Positions 17,410-28,378 are shown, counted from the first letter of the stretch. The stretch: DNA of 64,000 bases from Rhizobium sp. R711 (GCF_002211365.1 NZ_LOKZ01000039.1:124001-188000); one strand, 5' to 3'. The notes: generated from the sequence alone by a model not told the origin. Numbers and translations: made by a program.

Positions 17410-18455
17410 TGAGGATGCTGAAACTGATCTGCGCCGTAAGCCTCGCCGCTGCTTGCTGCGTCCAGTCTGCGCTGGCGCAGGGTCCAGGGATCAGCCCGCA
17501 GAACTGGAGCGCCTACAAGGGGAAATTTCTGGAGGCGAGTGGCCGGATCGTCGATGACGCGAACGGCAATATCAGCCACAGCGAGGGCCAGGGATATGGT
17601 CTGCTGCTTGCCTATCTTGCCAACAGCCGCGCCGACTTCGAGCAGATCTGGTCCTTTACGCGCACCGAGCTGTTGCTGCGCGACGATGGCCTGGCAGCCT
17701 GGAAATGGGATCCGGCCGTCACGCCGCATGTCACCGATACCAACAACGCCTCGGATGGCGATCTTTTGATTGCCTATGCACTGGCACTTGCCGGATCGGC
17801 CTGGAACAGGAGCGACTATATCGAGGCAGCCGCAAAGATGGCCCAGGCGCTTCTTTCGCGCGTCGTGGTCAGCTCAGGAGGACGAACGCTATTGTTGCCT
17901 GGTGTCAGCGGTTTTGATTCCACCGATCGCAAGGATGGCCCGATCGTCAACCCTTCCTACTGGGTCTACGAGGCGATCCCGATCATGGCGTTGCTCGCCC
18001 CCTCCAAAGCCTGGCAAAGGCTGTCGGACGACGGCCTGTCGCTGTTGCGGGTCATGCAGTTCGGACCTCGCAAGCTGCCAGGCGACTGGGTCAGCCTCAG
18101 TCACATGCCGGAACCGGCCAAAGGGTTCGATGCCGAATACGGATATAACAGCCTGCGCATCCCGCTTTATCTTGTTCGCGCGGGAATATCGGACAGGGAA
18201 TTGCTGTTGAGAATACGCAAGGGAATGACAACGCAGGACGGCACGCCGGCGATAATTGACCTTTCGTCCGGCAGGCCGAAAACACTGCTGTCGGACCCGG
18301 GTTATCGAATTGTTAACGATGTCGTGGCCTGTGTGGCAGACGGAACGAAGCTGCCCGAGTCGTCGCGGCAGTTTGAACCAACGCTCTATTATCCATCGAC
18401 CCTTCATCTTCTTGGGTTGGCATTTGTCGGGGAGAAGCATCCAGAGTGTCTTTAA
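17406..18455 (+). CDS. bcsZ: Endo-1,4-beta-glucanase BcsZ (GH8)
   Basis: Periplasmic cellulase of the operon (CelC in Agrobacterium/Rhizobium naming), 349 residues, glycoside hydrolase family 8. Signal peptide at residues 1-24. The catalytic acid is the Glu of SEGQGYG and the conserved Asp block is ASDGDLLIAYAL. The enzyme trims or untangles nascent glucan; it is needed for normal cellulose assembly in relatives. The start overlaps the bcsB stop at ATGA. Confidence 0.95.
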   Translation: MMRMLKLICAVSLAAACCVQSALAQGPGISPQNWSAYKGKFLEASGRIVDDANGNISHSEGQGYGLLLAYLANSRADFEQIWSFTRTELLLRDDGLAAWKWDPAVTPHVTDTNNASDGDLLIAYALALAGSAWNRSDYIEAAAKMAQALLSRVVVSSGGRTLLLPGVSGFDSTDRKDGPIVNPSYWVYEAIPIMALLAPSKAWQRLSDDGLSLLRVMQFGPRKLPGDWVSLSHMPEPAKGFDAEYGYNSLRIPLYLVRAGISDRELLLRIRKGMTTQDGTPAIIDLSSGRPKTLLSDPGYRIVNDVVACVADGTKLPESSRQFEPTLYYPSTLHLLGLAFVGEKHPECL

Positions 18456-20728
18456 GATCCTCATCCGTTGCAGTTGTTGTCGCGGTGGCGGTCGCCGGTC
18501 TGGTGACCGCTGTGAAGGATCGTCCAGCGCTTCGGGACATGCTTGGCTTTCAACGGACGAGCGAGCCCACGCCTCAATTCATGCTCATGGGTCGCGTCAC
18601 GGGGCCGGACGGTCCCAAGGCGCACGTCGACGTGCAGGCGATCGCCGACCGGCTGCAGGCTGCAACGATGGTTGCGCCGCTGTCTCAGGACGGCGAGGAG
18701 GCCGAAAAACCGGCCACGGTCGCGCAAGCCCCGCAACAGCAGCCAAGCGCCGTTCAGCCGGAAAAGCCTGTCCAGCCAAAAGTTGACGAGAGTGCGTTGC
18801 GCTATTTCGCGAGCCATGGTGATACCGCGCGACTTCAGGCGGAGATTGCGCGTCTTCGGGCCCTCTACCCGAACTGGGTGCCACCGGCCGATCCTCTGGC
18901 CATTCCGCAGGGCGGCGACAAGCAGCTGGAACTCATGTGGCAGTTGTATTCGCAGGGACGCTACGGGGAACTGCGAAAGGCTATTGCCGATCGGCAGGCA
19001 TTAGAATCGGGGTGGCAGCCGCCGCCCGATCTGCTTGACCGGCTGGACGTTGCCGAAGCCCGAGCCCGCCTCGTCAACGCGTCCGGGCTGAAGCAATACG
19101 CAACAGTCATCCAGATCGGCGCCAACACACCGAGCCTTCTGACCTGCAGCGACATCGATGTGCTGTGGCGGGTCGCCGAAGCCTTCGCAAAGACAAACCG
19201 CGAAGCTCGCGCTAAGGACGCCTATGCTTACATCCTGAAGAACTGCACAAATCCGCAGGAGCGTCTGGCGACCATCCAAAAGGCGTCGACGCTGCTGTCA
19301 TACGCAACCATGCAGGATCTCCTTGGCCTTGAGCGCGCCGATGGCAATGGCGGTCGCGAATTTGACAGCATCCGCAATGACCTTGCCCGCCGCTTTGTCG
19401 CCGCTGGCAACGACGACCCTCATCTTGCCGTTGCGCCAACTTACCTTTCAATTGTGCAACGGCTTGCTGAAACCGAAGGGCTTGCATCCGATAGCCTGCT
19501 GCTCGGCTGGTATCAGCTTCGCCGGGAGAATTACGCGGATGCCGAAAAATGGTTCCAGGCAGCGCGTGAGAAGGAAGACACGGCCGCTGCCTCACAGGGA
19601 ATGGCGCTGGCACTCATAGCACAGAGGAAGCCTCAAGAGGCGGAGGACGTGGTCTACAAGTGGCGCGCTGCCTCCAAGGACGCGACCGCGACCTATCTTG
19701 CGGCAACAGCAAACCTGATGGCCCTGCAGCCACCCGCCCACCTCGACGAGGAGGTGCTTTCGCGTATCGCTGCCGAGGTCATTGCGCAAAAATATGTGCC
19801 AACGGCACAGCAATTCGGCTGGTTTGCCCGCACGCTCAATCAACCGCAAACGGCAGCACGCTGGTTCGAAACCGCGTTGCGCTGGAAGCCGGATGACGAG
19901 CCGTCTGCTTACGGGCTTGCCATCACACGTCAGCAATTGCGCGATCGGGCGGGCGTGGCCGAGATCCAGCGCCTATGGGCCGGCCGGTCAGAGCGCATCG
20001 CACAGTTAGGCGAGACCACCAGGAGGTCGACCACGACACCTCTTCTGCCGGCTCCGGGTCCAACGACAGCGCCAGAGGCAGCATCGCCGAAGGTTGTGAA
20101 CGAACCGACGGAACCCGTTGAAAGGACTGGCCCGCCGGTTGGCGTCGAAGCCTTGCGCGCGCCTGTGATGCAAACTGTAGTCGTTCGGCGCAGTGCGCGG
20201 CAGGTGCGCGGATGCACCACCACGCTCAATGCGCAGTTGCTTGATCCGGAAACGGCGTTGTCACGCGGCTGGTGCCTGATGGACATTGATCGGCCGATGG
20301 AAGCGACGAAGGCCTTCGAGGCGGCGCTGACCGCTTCAAACCGCAAGACGCGCGAAGATGCGGCCTACGGCCAGAGCCTTGCCTACCTCAGGGCGGGCCT
20401 ATCCAACAATGCTGCAGTCGCCGCCACGAAGGCGCCGCAGACACAACAGCGGGCAGCCGAACTGCAGGTCGCGATCCTGGCCGACCGGGCGCTCGCCGCC
20501 TTCGATGCCAAGCGCTATCGCGAGGCATTGATCTATCTCGATCAGCGCGCGCAGCTGCGCCAGGAGCCGATCGATCTCTTGGTTCTTCGTGGTTATGCCT
20601 ACCTGAACATGAAGATGTATGGGGATGCGGAGCGGATATTCACCGCTGCGGCTGCGACCGGCAGCAAGGATGCCAACCGTGGCCTGGCCGACCTGAAGGC
20701 ATCGACACACCCCGATACCGTCGATTGA
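18446..20728 (+). CDS. TPR-repeat cellulose operon protein, BcsC-like N-terminal part only
   Basis: Protein of 760 residues with an N-terminal hydrophobic segment (VAVVVAVAVAGLVTAV) and mostly helical repeat sequence of TPR type (for example WYQLRRENYADAEKWFQAA, then EALIYLDQRAQLR). GTG start overlapping the bcsZ stop by 10 bases. It sits where bcsC lies in enterobacteria, but I see no C-terminal outer-membrane beta-barrel: the protein ends within helical repeats. It is probably the periplasmic scaffold of the export machine, with the outer-membrane pore supplied elsewhere. Confidence 0.75.
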   Translation: MSLRSSSVAVVVAVAVAGLVTAVKDRPALRDMLGFQRTSEPTPQFMLMGRVTGPDGPKAHVDVQAIADRLQAATMVAPLSQDGEEAEKPATVAQAPQQQPSAVQPEKPVQPKVDESALRYFASHGDTARLQAEIARLRALYPNWVPPADPLAIPQGGDKQLELMWQLYSQGRYGELRKAIADRQALESGWQPPPDLLDRLDVAEARARLVNASGLKQYATVIQIGANTPSLLTCSDIDVLWRVAEAFAKTNREARAKDAYAYILKNCTNPQERLATIQKASTLLSYATMQDLLGLERADGNGGREFDSIRNDLARRFVAAGNDDPHLAVAPTYLSIVQRLAETEGLASDSLLLGWYQLRRENYADAEKWFQAAREKEDTAAASQGMALALIAQRKPQEAEDVVYKWRAASKDATATYLAATANLMALQPPAHLDEEVLSRIAAEVIAQKYVPTAQQFGWFARTLNQPQTAARWFETALRWKPDDEPSAYGLAITRQQLRDRAGVAEIQRLWAGRSERIAQLGETTRRSTTTPLLPAPGPTTAPEAASPKVVNEPTEPVERTGPPVGVEALRAPVMQTVVVRRSARQVRGCTTTLNAQLLDPETALSRGWCLMDIDRPMEATKAFEAALTASNRKTREDAAYGQSLAYLRAGLSNNAAVAATKAPQTQQRAAELQVAILADRALAAFDAKRYREALIYLDQRAQLRQEPIDLLVLRGYAYLNMKMYGDAERIFTAAAATGSKDANRGLADLKASTHPDTVD

Positions 20729-20836
20729 CGATCCGGGGCCTGTAGGTGCATGTCGTGCACATAGGTCGGGCAAGGCGAGCCTCGCCGATAGCTCGCTCTT
20801 ATCATAATCGAAACAAGGCGCGCGAAACAAAGGCCA

Positions 20837-22279
20837 TCAAAAAGACCCGAACATCGACCCGAGCACCGTGACGACAGCGAGCGCAATGATGACATTGACG
20901 ATGACAGTCATCACCATGTCACCATAGCTTTCGCGGTGCGTGAGTTTGCTGATCTGAAGCAGAAGCAGCACAGTGCCGTTATGCGGCAGGGCGTCCAGAG
21001 TTCCCGCACTGATCGTTGTCAGGCGATGCATAAGCTCGGGATTGATTGCGTACTCTCTCGCAAGGGTCATGAAGTTGTCGCCCAGCGCATTGAGCGCGAT
21101 CGCCATTCCGCCCGAAGCCGTGCCGGTGAGCCCTGCAAGCACATTCATGGCGACAATGATCGAAACCAGCGGCCCCCCGGGGACCTCCAGCACGGCGTCG
21201 CGAACTGCCGCGAATGCGGGCAGCGAGCCAATGACGGCGCCGAAGCCCACGAGACTGGCGATCATCAGGATCGGCACGGCGGAGGAGTTGGCGCCGGCAT
21301 CAAGCGTTTCGCGCAAGGCGGGTAGTCGTCGGAAATTGACGATGATGACGGTCAATATGGCTGCAGCAAGCGCAAGCACGACGGACCATATGCCGGCCAC
21401 GGCTCCGATGGTGGTCTGGCCCCAGCCCTCCTCGGCGAGGAACGCAAAGTCGAGGCGCGGAAGTACGACCAGCGCCATCAGGAAATTCACGAGGATAACC
21501 ACCACGAGCGGCAAGAACGCAAGGTAGAAGGGCGGCAAGCTGGCACTGCGCTTGCCATGATCGATCTCCGCCGGATCGAAATCGCCGGCCATTGCCGCTT
21601 GCTCGCGGGTCCTGTCGTCGAGGGCGAAGGCGGTTCTTGTGCCGACGTAACCCTCGCCGGCCTTGCGTGCCGCGGCTTCGGCCCTGGCAAGCCACCACAT
21701 GCCCAAAACAAAGATTATGATTGAAGCAATGATGCCCAAACCAGGCGCGGCAAAGGTCGTCGTACCGAAATACGGCATCGGAATGGCGTTGTTGACCGAA
21801 GGCGTGCCCGGCATCACCGACATGGTGAACGTAAACGCGCCGAGACCGATGGTGGCCGGCATCAACCGCCGCGGGATGTTGGCCGCCCGGAACATCTCGT
21901 CCGCCATGGGTACGAGCACGAAGAAAGCGACGAAGACGCTGACGCCGCCATAGGTGACCAGAGCCGAGGCGAGTACGACCGACAGCATCGTGCGCTTCGT
22001 TCCGAGCCGTTCGGTGAAAAACCGCGCGATCGATATGATCGAACCGCTGTCGTCCATGAGCTTGCCGAACAGTCCACCGAGCAGGAACATGGGAAACCAC
22101 TGCGCCACGAAGCGGGCAGCGCCTCCCATGAACGTCTGCGTCCAGCTGGCAAGAAGCGGTTCGCCGGAGATTGCCGCCGCCACCAATGCGGCCACCGGGG
22201 CCACGATCAGCACGCTCCACCCGCGATAGGCCAGCCATATCAGCAAGGCGAGCGCGAGCAGTATCCCACCCAATCCCAT
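20837..22279 (-). CDS. GntP-family permease
   Basis: Inner-membrane transporter of 480 residues with about 12-14 helices, gluconate:H+ symporter (GntP)/Ion Transporter superfamily. Family patterns include FPMFLLGGLFGKLMDDSGS and the C-terminal NALPHNGTVLLLL-type loop (here DALPHNGTVLLLL). Substrate is a sugar acid or other organic acid, not predictable from sequence. Convergent with the cellulose operon, stand-alone. Confidence 0.82.
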   Translation of the reverse strand: MGLGGILLALALLIWLAYRGWSVLIVAPVAALVAAAISGEPLLASWTQTFMGGAARFVAQWFPMFLLGGLFGKLMDDSGSIISIARFFTERLGTKRTMLSVVLASALVTYGGVSVFVAFFVLVPMADEMFRAANIPRRLMPATIGLGAFTFTMSVMPGTPSVNNAIPMPYFGTTTFAAPGLGIIASIIIFVLGMWWLARAEAAARKAGEGYVGTRTAFALDDRTREQAAMAGDFDPAEIDHGKRSASLPPFYLAFLPLVVVILVNFLMALVVLPRLDFAFLAEEGWGQTTIGAVAGIWSVVLALAAAILTVIIVNFRRLPALRETLDAGANSSAVPILMIASLVGFGAVIGSLPAFAAVRDAVLEVPGGPLVSIIVAMNVLAGLTGTASGGMAIALNALGDNFMTLAREYAINPELMHRLTTISAGTLDALPHNGTVLLLLQISKLTHRESYGDMVMTVIVNVIIALAVVTVLGSMFGSF

Positions 22280-22469
22280 GTTTCAGCCTCCCATCCTAAC
22301 TGTTTCGATGTCCACACTCATCGGCAATCCATGCGGATCGCCGTTGCCGCCCCTTTTCCAAGAGACCGGATCCAGTCCAAGCTTTACCTGTCTGCAACCT
22401 TGCATTCTCAGCGTCGTCATTCGCCCGCTGTTCCATCGGCTGCTCCAGGCGAGCCCGCCGCGCCATCGG

Positions 22470-23138
22470 TCAGGATCGAAACAGGCGACTATATTGTGTT
22501 TCATGCCACGCGCTCGCCATCGCCTGCGCAACCGACAGATTGCCGATCTCGCTATCGTCAAGCGTGATGGCCAAGGCGGCACCTCGTTCGACGACCGTAA
22601 CGGCGTCGATCAATATGCGTTGGCCAGCGACGTGACCGAGCGGGACCAAGCGGATAGCGGCTGCGACCTGGGCCTCCGCGACCGCCCACATCAGCCCCTC
22701 CAGGGCCGGTAACGGCGCCACCTGCCAGTGATGGGCGGCAATCGCGAAGCTTGCAGGATAGGTCAGCTCGACGCCCGGATAGGCTTCCGCCGCCGGCACG
22801 TGGAGTTCTTTGAGGAGAAAGATCAGGGCTTCACCCATGCGTCGGTCCTCAGCCTGCATCTCGCTGCTTTCACGACAGGCCGCAAGCCAGGCGTTCGCAT
22901 AGGCAAAGGCAGAGCGATCTTTTGCATAGAGCGCCTGGATCATCCGCCAGAACAATGCGCCATCCGCGACTGCAAAGATGTTTTCAAGGGTACCAAGGAT
23001 CCAGTCGCGTGCCGTCGCATGATCCTTTACCCAACCGGCGTTGACGGCCCATTCCAGGCCACGCGAATAGGAAAAGGCACCGACTGGCAGGCTTGGACTG
23101 ACAAGCCGCAGAAGGTGAAGTGGGATAGCATCGTGCAT
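22470..23138 (-). CDS. ureF: Urease accessory protein UreF
   Basis: Works with UreD and UreG to load nickel into urease. Contains the family pattern LVSPSLPVGAFSYSRGLEW. The ATG at 23138 gives 222 residues, the usual UreF length, with AAAGGC about 8 bases upstream. An ATG at 23252 would add a 38-residue extension that looks unlike UreF. It is separated from ureC by the urea transporter gene. Confidence 0.9.
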   Translation of the reverse strand: MHDAIPLHLLRLVSPSLPVGAFSYSRGLEWAVNAGWVKDHATARDWILGTLENIFAVADGALFWRMIQALYAKDRSAFAYANAWLAACRESSEMQAEDRRMGEALIFLLKELHVPAAEAYPGVELTYPASFAIAAHHWQVAPLPALEGLMWAVAEAQVAAAIRLVPLGHVAGQRILIDAVTVVERGAALAITLDDSEIGNLSVAQAMASAWHETQYSRLFRS

Positions 23139-23279
23139 GTCCACAGCGCCTTTCAGCCGGACGGGTTGCGCCATTTGCCGTGCGGCATCGGACGCGCGGC
23201 GGAAAATCTCAAGTGCGTCGCTTGCAGAGCGGTCAAAGGTCATGCTGTCCAAATCCCCTTGTTGCTTGCCACTTCAAGG

Positions 23280-24344
23280 TCACGCTGTTCTTCGGTCTGA
23301 GTGGCGCGTGCTTCTGTCCGCTTGCAGGTGGCGTCGCCGATTGTCCTCCGGCGTCGTCGCTTCAGCCGGCGGGACCGGCGCCAACGCCTTGAACGCATAT
23401 GCGCCCAACAGCATCAGCCAGGTGACGATCACGAAGGTTGAGGTCAGGACCGGCATGCCGATCGGTTCGAGGAAGATTGCAACCGATGCCCATAGCCAGG
23501 TCGTCACGACCACCCCAAAGAGTGTGTAGGCAAAACTCTGCCACGTCAGGACAAGAAAAAAGCCGCCGAGCGCCAGAGCGGTAAGCGCTGCATTGTACCC
23601 GAACAAGCCGTCCCTGATAGCGCCTTCCGGCCCGCCGAAGATGGCCGCGACCAGCGCCGCCAGCGCTGCACCGATCAAAGCCATTGCGGCGGCGACCCGA
23701 GAATGAATGGCAATGCCGACGATGATCAGATAGCCGCTGATCCAGTTGTCCTGGAAGAAGATCTGTCCGATCCCGTTTCCGATCCCCATGTACCAGGTCG
23801 GCAGCACATAGGCGACGTCGTCTGCATATTGGTCCGGCGAGACCGGTTTGGCCAGCGGACCGGCGTCGATGTTGTCGAACTTCAGCACCGCGAAAAGAAA
23901 GAGCCATCCGACCATTACGAAAGGCATGGTGAGTGCCGCCACCCGGTACGGGCCAAGGAGGTTAGCCAGCGCCGCAAAAACCACCGTCGTCATGGCTGCA
24001 GCAAAGACAATGTAGACGGTGAGATAAAGCGAAGGCACCGCGCCGGTGCGGAAGTTCTCGCTTGTGAAAGCGACGAGCGCAAGGCCGACAAGCGCGCCGT
24101 TAAAGCCGTATAGGCCGTCGCGGATCGAAGCGCTATCGGCTCTCAGTGCGATGGCGCTGACTGTGCTTGCGACGACGCCGAGGACGCAGATCAGCCCATA
24201 GATCCACGAGTTGTAAAACAGCGCCGCCAGGATGACTAACCCACTCACGGGATTGTTCTGAAACACGACCTGACCGATGCCTCGCAGCGACCAGTCGATC
24301 AATCCGAATGCCCGGTGGTCCTGGAAGTAGTTCTGGTTCACCAC
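23280..24344 (-). CDS. Urea transporter (UT family)
   Basis: Integral membrane channel-like urea transporter of 354 residues, with the internal duplication of the UT family: IRDGLYGFNGALVGLAL in the first half and IRDGLFGYNAALTALAL in the second, each preceded by a QVVFQNNP/QIFFQDNW helix. It supplies urea to the cytoplasmic urease whose catalytic subunits precede it on the same strand. It occupies the place where ureE usually lies. Confidence 0.92.
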   Translation of the reverse strand: MVNQNYFQDHRAFGLIDWSLRGIGQVVFQNNPVSGLVILAALFYNSWIYGLICVLGVVASTVSAIALRADSASIRDGLYGFNGALVGLALVAFTSENFRTGAVPSLYLTVYIVFAAAMTTVVFAALANLLGPYRVAALTMPFVMVGWLFLFAVLKFDNIDAGPLAKPVSPDQYADDVAYVLPTWYMGIGNGIGQIFFQDNWISGYLIIVGIAIHSRVAAAMALIGAALAALVAAIFGGPEGAIRDGLFGYNAALTALALGGFFLVLTWQSFAYTLFGVVVTTWLWASVAIFLEPIGMPVLTSTFVIVTWLMLLGAYAFKALAPVPPAEATTPEDNRRRHLQADRSTRHSDRRTA

Positions 24345-24412
24345 ATTCTCCCGCGCGCTGCCGAAGTTGCGCCGTTTGGACCAGATTTCGTGGCCTCCCG
24401 TCGCAGCCTTGT

Positions 24413-26116
24413 TCAGAACAGGTAATAGCGCTGCGCCATCGGCAGGACCGCCGCCGGCTCACAGGTGATGATCTGGCCGTCCACACGCACCTGGTAATTC
24501 TGCGGATCTACTTCGATGTTTGGCGTCAGCGCATTGTGGATCATGTCCTTCTTGCGGATCGACCGCGTGCCCTTCACTGCAACCAGAGCCTTGTTCAGCT
24601 TGAGTTTGTCGCCGATGCCAGCATGAAGCGCTGCTTTCGATATGAAGGTGACGCCGGTAGAAAAGCGTGCGCGGCCGAGGACGCCGTACATTGGGCGGAA
24701 ATGCACTGGCTGTGGGGTGGAAATGGAAGCGTTCGGATCGCCCATTGGCGCCGTGGCGATCATGCCGCCCATAAGAACAAGCGACGGCTTTACGCCGAAA
24801 CTGGCCGGCTTCCACAATACCAGATCGGCCCGCTTGCCGAGCTCGATCGAGCCAAGCTCGTGGGCAAAGCCATGGGTGAGCGCCGGGTTGATCGTGTATT
24901 TGGCGACATATCGCTTGGCGCGGAAATTGTCGTTGCGCGGGCTATCCTCAGGAAGCGGCCCGCGCTGCACCTTCATCTTATGGGCAGTCTGCCAGCAACG
25001 CACTGTGGTCTCGCCGATCCGGCCCATGGCCTGCGAATCCGATGACATCATCGAAAGCGCACCGATATCGTGCAGGATGTCTTCTGCCGCGATCGTCTCC
25101 TTGCGGATCCGCGATTCGGCAAAGGCCACGTCTTCCGGTATCTGCGGGCTCAAGTGGTGACAGACCATCAGCATGTCGAGATGCTCGTCGATCGTGTTGA
25201 TGGTGTAGGGCCGCGTCGGGTTCGTGGATGAAGGGAGGATGTTTTCCTCGCCAACCGCCGTGATGATATCGGGAGCGTGGCCGCCGCCGGCTCCTTCGGT
25301 GTGGAATGAGTGAATCGCCCGCCCTTTCATGGCCGCAAAGGAATCCTTGACGAAGCCGCTCTCGTTTAGCGTGTCGGTGTGAATGGCGACCTGGATGTCC
25401 TCTTCGTCGGCAACCGTCAGACAGGTGTCGATGGCAGCGGGCGTCGTTCCCCAATCCTCGTGCAGCTTCAATCCTATGGCGCCGGCGCGGATCTGTTCGC
25501 GCAGGGGTTCTGGCAAGCTTGCGTTTCCTTTGCCGAGTAATCCGACGTTGATCGGAAGGTCCTCTATGGCTTCGAGCATCCGGTGAATGTTCCAAGGTCC
25601 GGGCGTCACAGTGGTCGCCAGCGTTCCGACAGAAGGCCCCGTGCCGCCTCCCACCAGCGTCGTCGTACCGCTTGCGAGAGCTTCGTCCGCCTGCTGCGGC
25701 GCGATGAAATGAATGTGGGTGTCAACCGCGCCTGCGGTCAAAATCTTGCCTTCGCCCGCGATGACGTCGGTACCCGGGCCGACGACGATGGTGACACCCG
25801 GCTGAATATCGGGATTACCGGCTTTTCCGATGCCTGAGATGCGCCCTGCCTTGATCCCGACATCGGCCTTGACAATGCCCCAGTGGTCGAGGATCACGAC
25901 GTTGGTGATGACGAGGTCGGCGACCTCGGCTGCCAGCGCCTGGCCTTGGCCCATGCCGTCGCGGATGACCTTGCCGCCGCCGAATGTCACTTCCTCGCCG
26001 TAAATGGTGTGATCGGTCTCGACTTCGATGATGAGTTCCGTGTCGGCGAGCCTGATCCTGTCGCCTTTGGTTGGGCCGTACAGGGAGGCATAATTCTCGC
26101 GCGTGATCGTGCCCAT
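24413..26116 (-). CDS. ureC: Urease alpha subunit UreC
   Basis: Catalytic subunit of 567 residues, cytoplasmic nickel enzyme hydrolysing urea to ammonia and carbamate. Visible active-site elements: the metal-bridging carbamylated Lys in [10 protein letters not shown], His ligands in [11 protein letters not shown] and [15 protein letters not shown], and the flap region [21 protein letters not shown]. Separated from ureB by one base, consistent with coupled translation. Confidence 0.97.
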   Translation of the reverse strand: MGTITRENYASLYGPTKGDRIRLADTELIIEVETDHTIYGEEVTFGGGKVIRDGMGQGQALAAEVADLVITNVVILDHWGIVKADVGIKAGRISGIGKAGNPDIQPGVTIVVGPGTDVIAGEGKILTAGAVDTHIHFIAPQQADEALASGTTTLVGGGTGPSVGTLATTVTPGPWNIHRMLEAIEDLPINVGLLGKGNASLPEPLREQIRAGAIGLKLHEDWGTTPAAIDTCLTVADEEDIQVAIHTDTLNESGFVKDSFAAMKGRAIHSFHTEGAGGGHAPDIITAVGEENILPSSTNPTRPYTINTIDEHLDMLMVCHHLSPQIPEDVAFAESRIRKETIAAEDILHDIGALSMMSSDSQAMGRIGETTVRCWQTAHKMKVQRGPLPEDSPRNDNFRAKRYVAKYTINPALTHGFAHELGSIELGKRADLVLWKPASFGVKPSLVLMGGMIATAPMGDPNASISTPQPVHFRPMYGVLGRARFSTGVTFISKAALHAGIGDKLKLNKALVAVKGTRSIRKKDMIHNALTPNIEVDPQNYQVRVDGQIITCEPAAVLPMAQRYYLF

Positions 26117-26117
26117 C

Positions 26118-26429
26118 TCAGTTTCCCAATCTGCCCATGATCAGGGCATTGAAGCCGTAAACCTTGCGCTCGCCGGCAAGCGCAACCAGTTCGACGGGGC
26201 GCTCCTGCCCCGGCTCGAAACGGACGGCGGTTCCAGCCGGAATATTCAGGCGGAATCCCTTCGCTTTTTCGCGATCGAAGCGAAGCGCAGTATTCGTTTC
26301 GTAGAAGTGGTAGTGGGAACCGACCTGGATTGGCCGATCGCCGGTATTCGCCACATCGATCGTGCAGACCTCTCTGCCCGCGTTGAGGCTTACCGTGCCG
26401 TCCTCGATGAAGAATTCACCCGGGATCAT
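26118..26429 (-). CDS. ureB: Urease beta subunit UreB
   Basis: Structural urease subunit of 103 residues, starting [11 protein letters not shown], with the conserved [10 protein letters not shown] and [20 protein letters not shown] patterns. Same strand and operon as ureC, immediately upstream. Confidence 0.96.
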   Translation of the reverse strand: MIPGEFFIEDGTVSLNAGREVCTIDVANTGDRPIQVGSHYHFYETNTALRFDREKAKGFRLNIPAGTAVRFEPGQERPVELVALAGERKVYGFNALIMGRLGN

Positions 26430-26441
26430 CCTAACGTCTCC

Positions 26442-27038
26442 TCAAATCACGCCGAAGGCGAGGCCGACGCCGATTGCCGCACAGGCGGCTCCTGCCGCCC
26501 GAATTACGTTGCGCAGCTTCAGGCCGAAGCCGCAAGCGGCGGCGATCCCGATGGCGTGGAGCAAGAGGGTGGCAAGCGCAAAGCCAGCCATATATTCGAG
26601 CCCATCCGCATTTTCCGGCACTTCGCTTCCATGGGCATAGCCGTGCAGGAGCGCAAATAGGCCGATGACAGCAATGCCGGCAGAAACCGGAAGCTTGACC
26701 GCAAGCGCGACCAGGATGCCGAGCGCCACGACCGAGGCCAGGATCCCCGGCCCGACAAGCGGAACCGGCACATGGAGCATGCCGAGGGCCCCGCCAGCTA
26801 GCATGACGCCGATGAAGGTCGCAGGCCACACCCAGATCGCCTTGCCGCCCTTCAGCGCTGACCACAGGCCGACGGCGATCATCGCTGTCACATGATCAAA
26901 TCCCAAAAGCGGGTGCGTAAAACCCGCATTGAAGGACGATGTGGTCCCCACGCCGACATGGGCGTAGGCGGGCAGCGCCGAGGCAGTCAAAAGGGCAGCG
27001 GCGAGTGCGGCTTCTTTGATCGTTGCAATGGCGGACAT
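26442..27038 (-). CDS. ureJ: HupE/UreJ-family nickel permease-like protein
   Basis: Membrane protein of 198 residues with a signal peptide ending at AYAH, about six helices and the metal-binding HPLLGFDH motif near residue 42, followed later by LLHGYAHG. HupE/UreJ proteins act in nickel uptake for urease or hydrogenase. Lies between ureA and ureB, as in several rhizobial urease clusters. The ATG at 27038 with AAAGG upstream is preferred over ATG codons at 27053 and 27110. Confidence 0.88.
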   Translation of the reverse strand: MSAIATIKEAALAAALLTASALPAYAHVGVGTTSSFNAGFTHPLLGFDHVTAMIAVGLWSALKGGKAIWVWPATFIGVMLAGGALGMLHVPVPLVGPGILASVVALGILVALAVKLPVSAGIAVIGLFALLHGYAHGSEVPENADGLEYMAGFALATLLLHAIGIAAACGFGLKLRNVIRAAGAACAAIGVGLAFGVI

Positions 27039-27143
27039 GGGAGGACCTTTCATGAAGAGCCAACAAATGCGGCGGTGCGGTCTCGCGGTGCGACGAGGGG
27101 CAGGAAGCATGCGGTCAGGCGAAATGGGAGCAATTTTTCTGTC

Positions 27144-27446
27144 CTAGCGGATCGGTTCATGCACGGTCACCAGCTTGGTGCCGTCTGGAAAGGTCGCTTC
27201 GATCTGGATGTCGTGGATCATTTCGGGAATGCCTTCCATGACCTCGTCTCGACCCAGAATGGTTGCTCCATACGACATCAGCTCTGCGACCGTCCGGCCT
27301 TCGCGCGCACCCTCAAGAATGGCGGCGGAAATATAGGCAATCGCCTCCGGATAGTTGAGCTTGATGCCTCGAGCCCTGCGGCGTTCGGCAAGTAGTCCTG
27401 CCGTGAAGACGATCAGCTTGTCCTTCTCGCGCGGTGAAAGTTCCAT
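27144..27446 (-). CDS. ureA: Urease gamma subunit UreA
   Basis: Structural urease subunit of exactly 100 residues, [20 protein letters not shown] to VTVHEPIR, the usual length. The open frame runs further upstream to 27539 but that part overlaps ureD and is not UreA-like. GAGGAAC precedes the ATG at 27446. Confidence 0.96.
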   Translation of the reverse strand: MELSPREKDKLIVFTAGLLAERRRARGIKLNYPEAIAYISAAILEGAREGRTVAELMSYGATILGRDEVMEGIPEMIHDIQIEATFPDGTKLVTVHEPIR

Positions 27447-27472
27447 TGTCTCTGTTCCTCGCTCACCGATGC

Positions 27473-28378
27473 CTACGTTGCCCAGATCCGGGGAGCGTTC
27501 GCCGGCTTGCCGAGGCATGCGGTCCGCAGCACGTCCCACGCGCTGGCAAACAAGCTCTTGGCCTCAGACACCCGCTGACCGAGGTAGCGGCATACCACGA
27601 CGCGCTCCAGCTGACTGACGCAGAAGACCTCTGCGGCATGCCCCGTTAGCGCACCCCGCACCCGTTCGGCACAGTCTTCGGCTACGTCCCCGACATAGAT
27701 CATCGTGCCGAGGATCGGATGGCCTGCGAGCGCATAGGTCGCCTGAGAAAGCGGCGAGCCACCGGTCAGATGCAGGCGTTCGAACCAGATCGGCTTGGCG
27801 TCGCAAAGGACCGCCATCCGCTGACTGAGCCGGCCGTTTTGGAACGCCTCGTCTGCTGCGGGCCGCCCCAGGCTCAGGAAATCCCAGCCCACATAGGTTG
27901 CTCCCGCGGCAAGCAAGACCCTGGTATCGATTAAGGCGTCGGCGCCGTCGAACAGGATCGTCTCCTGGGGCAGATGCTCCAAGATCGCACCCTCGCCGAC
28001 GCTGATCGATAGATGCTGTTCACCACGGCCGTGTGTGCTGCGGTAGAACTTCGTGGCGCCGGGGGTCGTCAGCAGCACCCGCGTGCCGGGACCAAGATGA
28101 ATTTTGGTCTCGAGCTTGTCGCCGCCGGCGATGCCGCCCGGTGGGTGCAACAGGTAGACGTGGCAGGTGCCGTCTGCCTCAGGGTGAAAAGGATGCTGGA
28201 CGACAAGAGGACCGATATGACGCTGTCGCACCAGCGTGGTCCTTTCGCCGCGCGACTGAAAACACAACTCCAGTTCTCCCAACCAGCTGCTTGGCAGCGC
28301 GGCACACTGCGCGTGCCCGGTTGCGGCACGGCTGGACGGCAAGTCGGGCAAAGACTGCGGACGCCTCATCTTCGTCAC
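27473..28378 (-). CDS. ureD: Urease accessory protein UreD (UreH)
   Basis: Scaffold of the UreD-UreF-UreG nickel-insertion complex, 301 residues. Family patterns: [33 protein letters not shown]. First gene of the minus-strand urease operon, 26 bases before ureA. Confidence 0.93.
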   Translation of the reverse strand: MTKMRRPQSLPDLPSSRAATGHAQCAALPSSWLGELELCFQSRGERTTLVRQRHIGPLVVQHPFHPEADGTCHVYLLHPPGGIAGGDKLETKIHLGPGTRVLLTTPGATKFYRSTHGRGEQHLSISVGEGAILEHLPQETILFDGADALIDTRVLLAAGATYVGWDFLSLGRPAADEAFQNGRLSQRMAVLCDAKPIWFERLHLTGGSPLSQATYALAGHPILGTMIYVGDVAEDCAERVRGALTGHAAEVFCVSQLERVVVCRYLGQRVSEAKSLFASAWDVLRTACLGKPANAPRIWAT

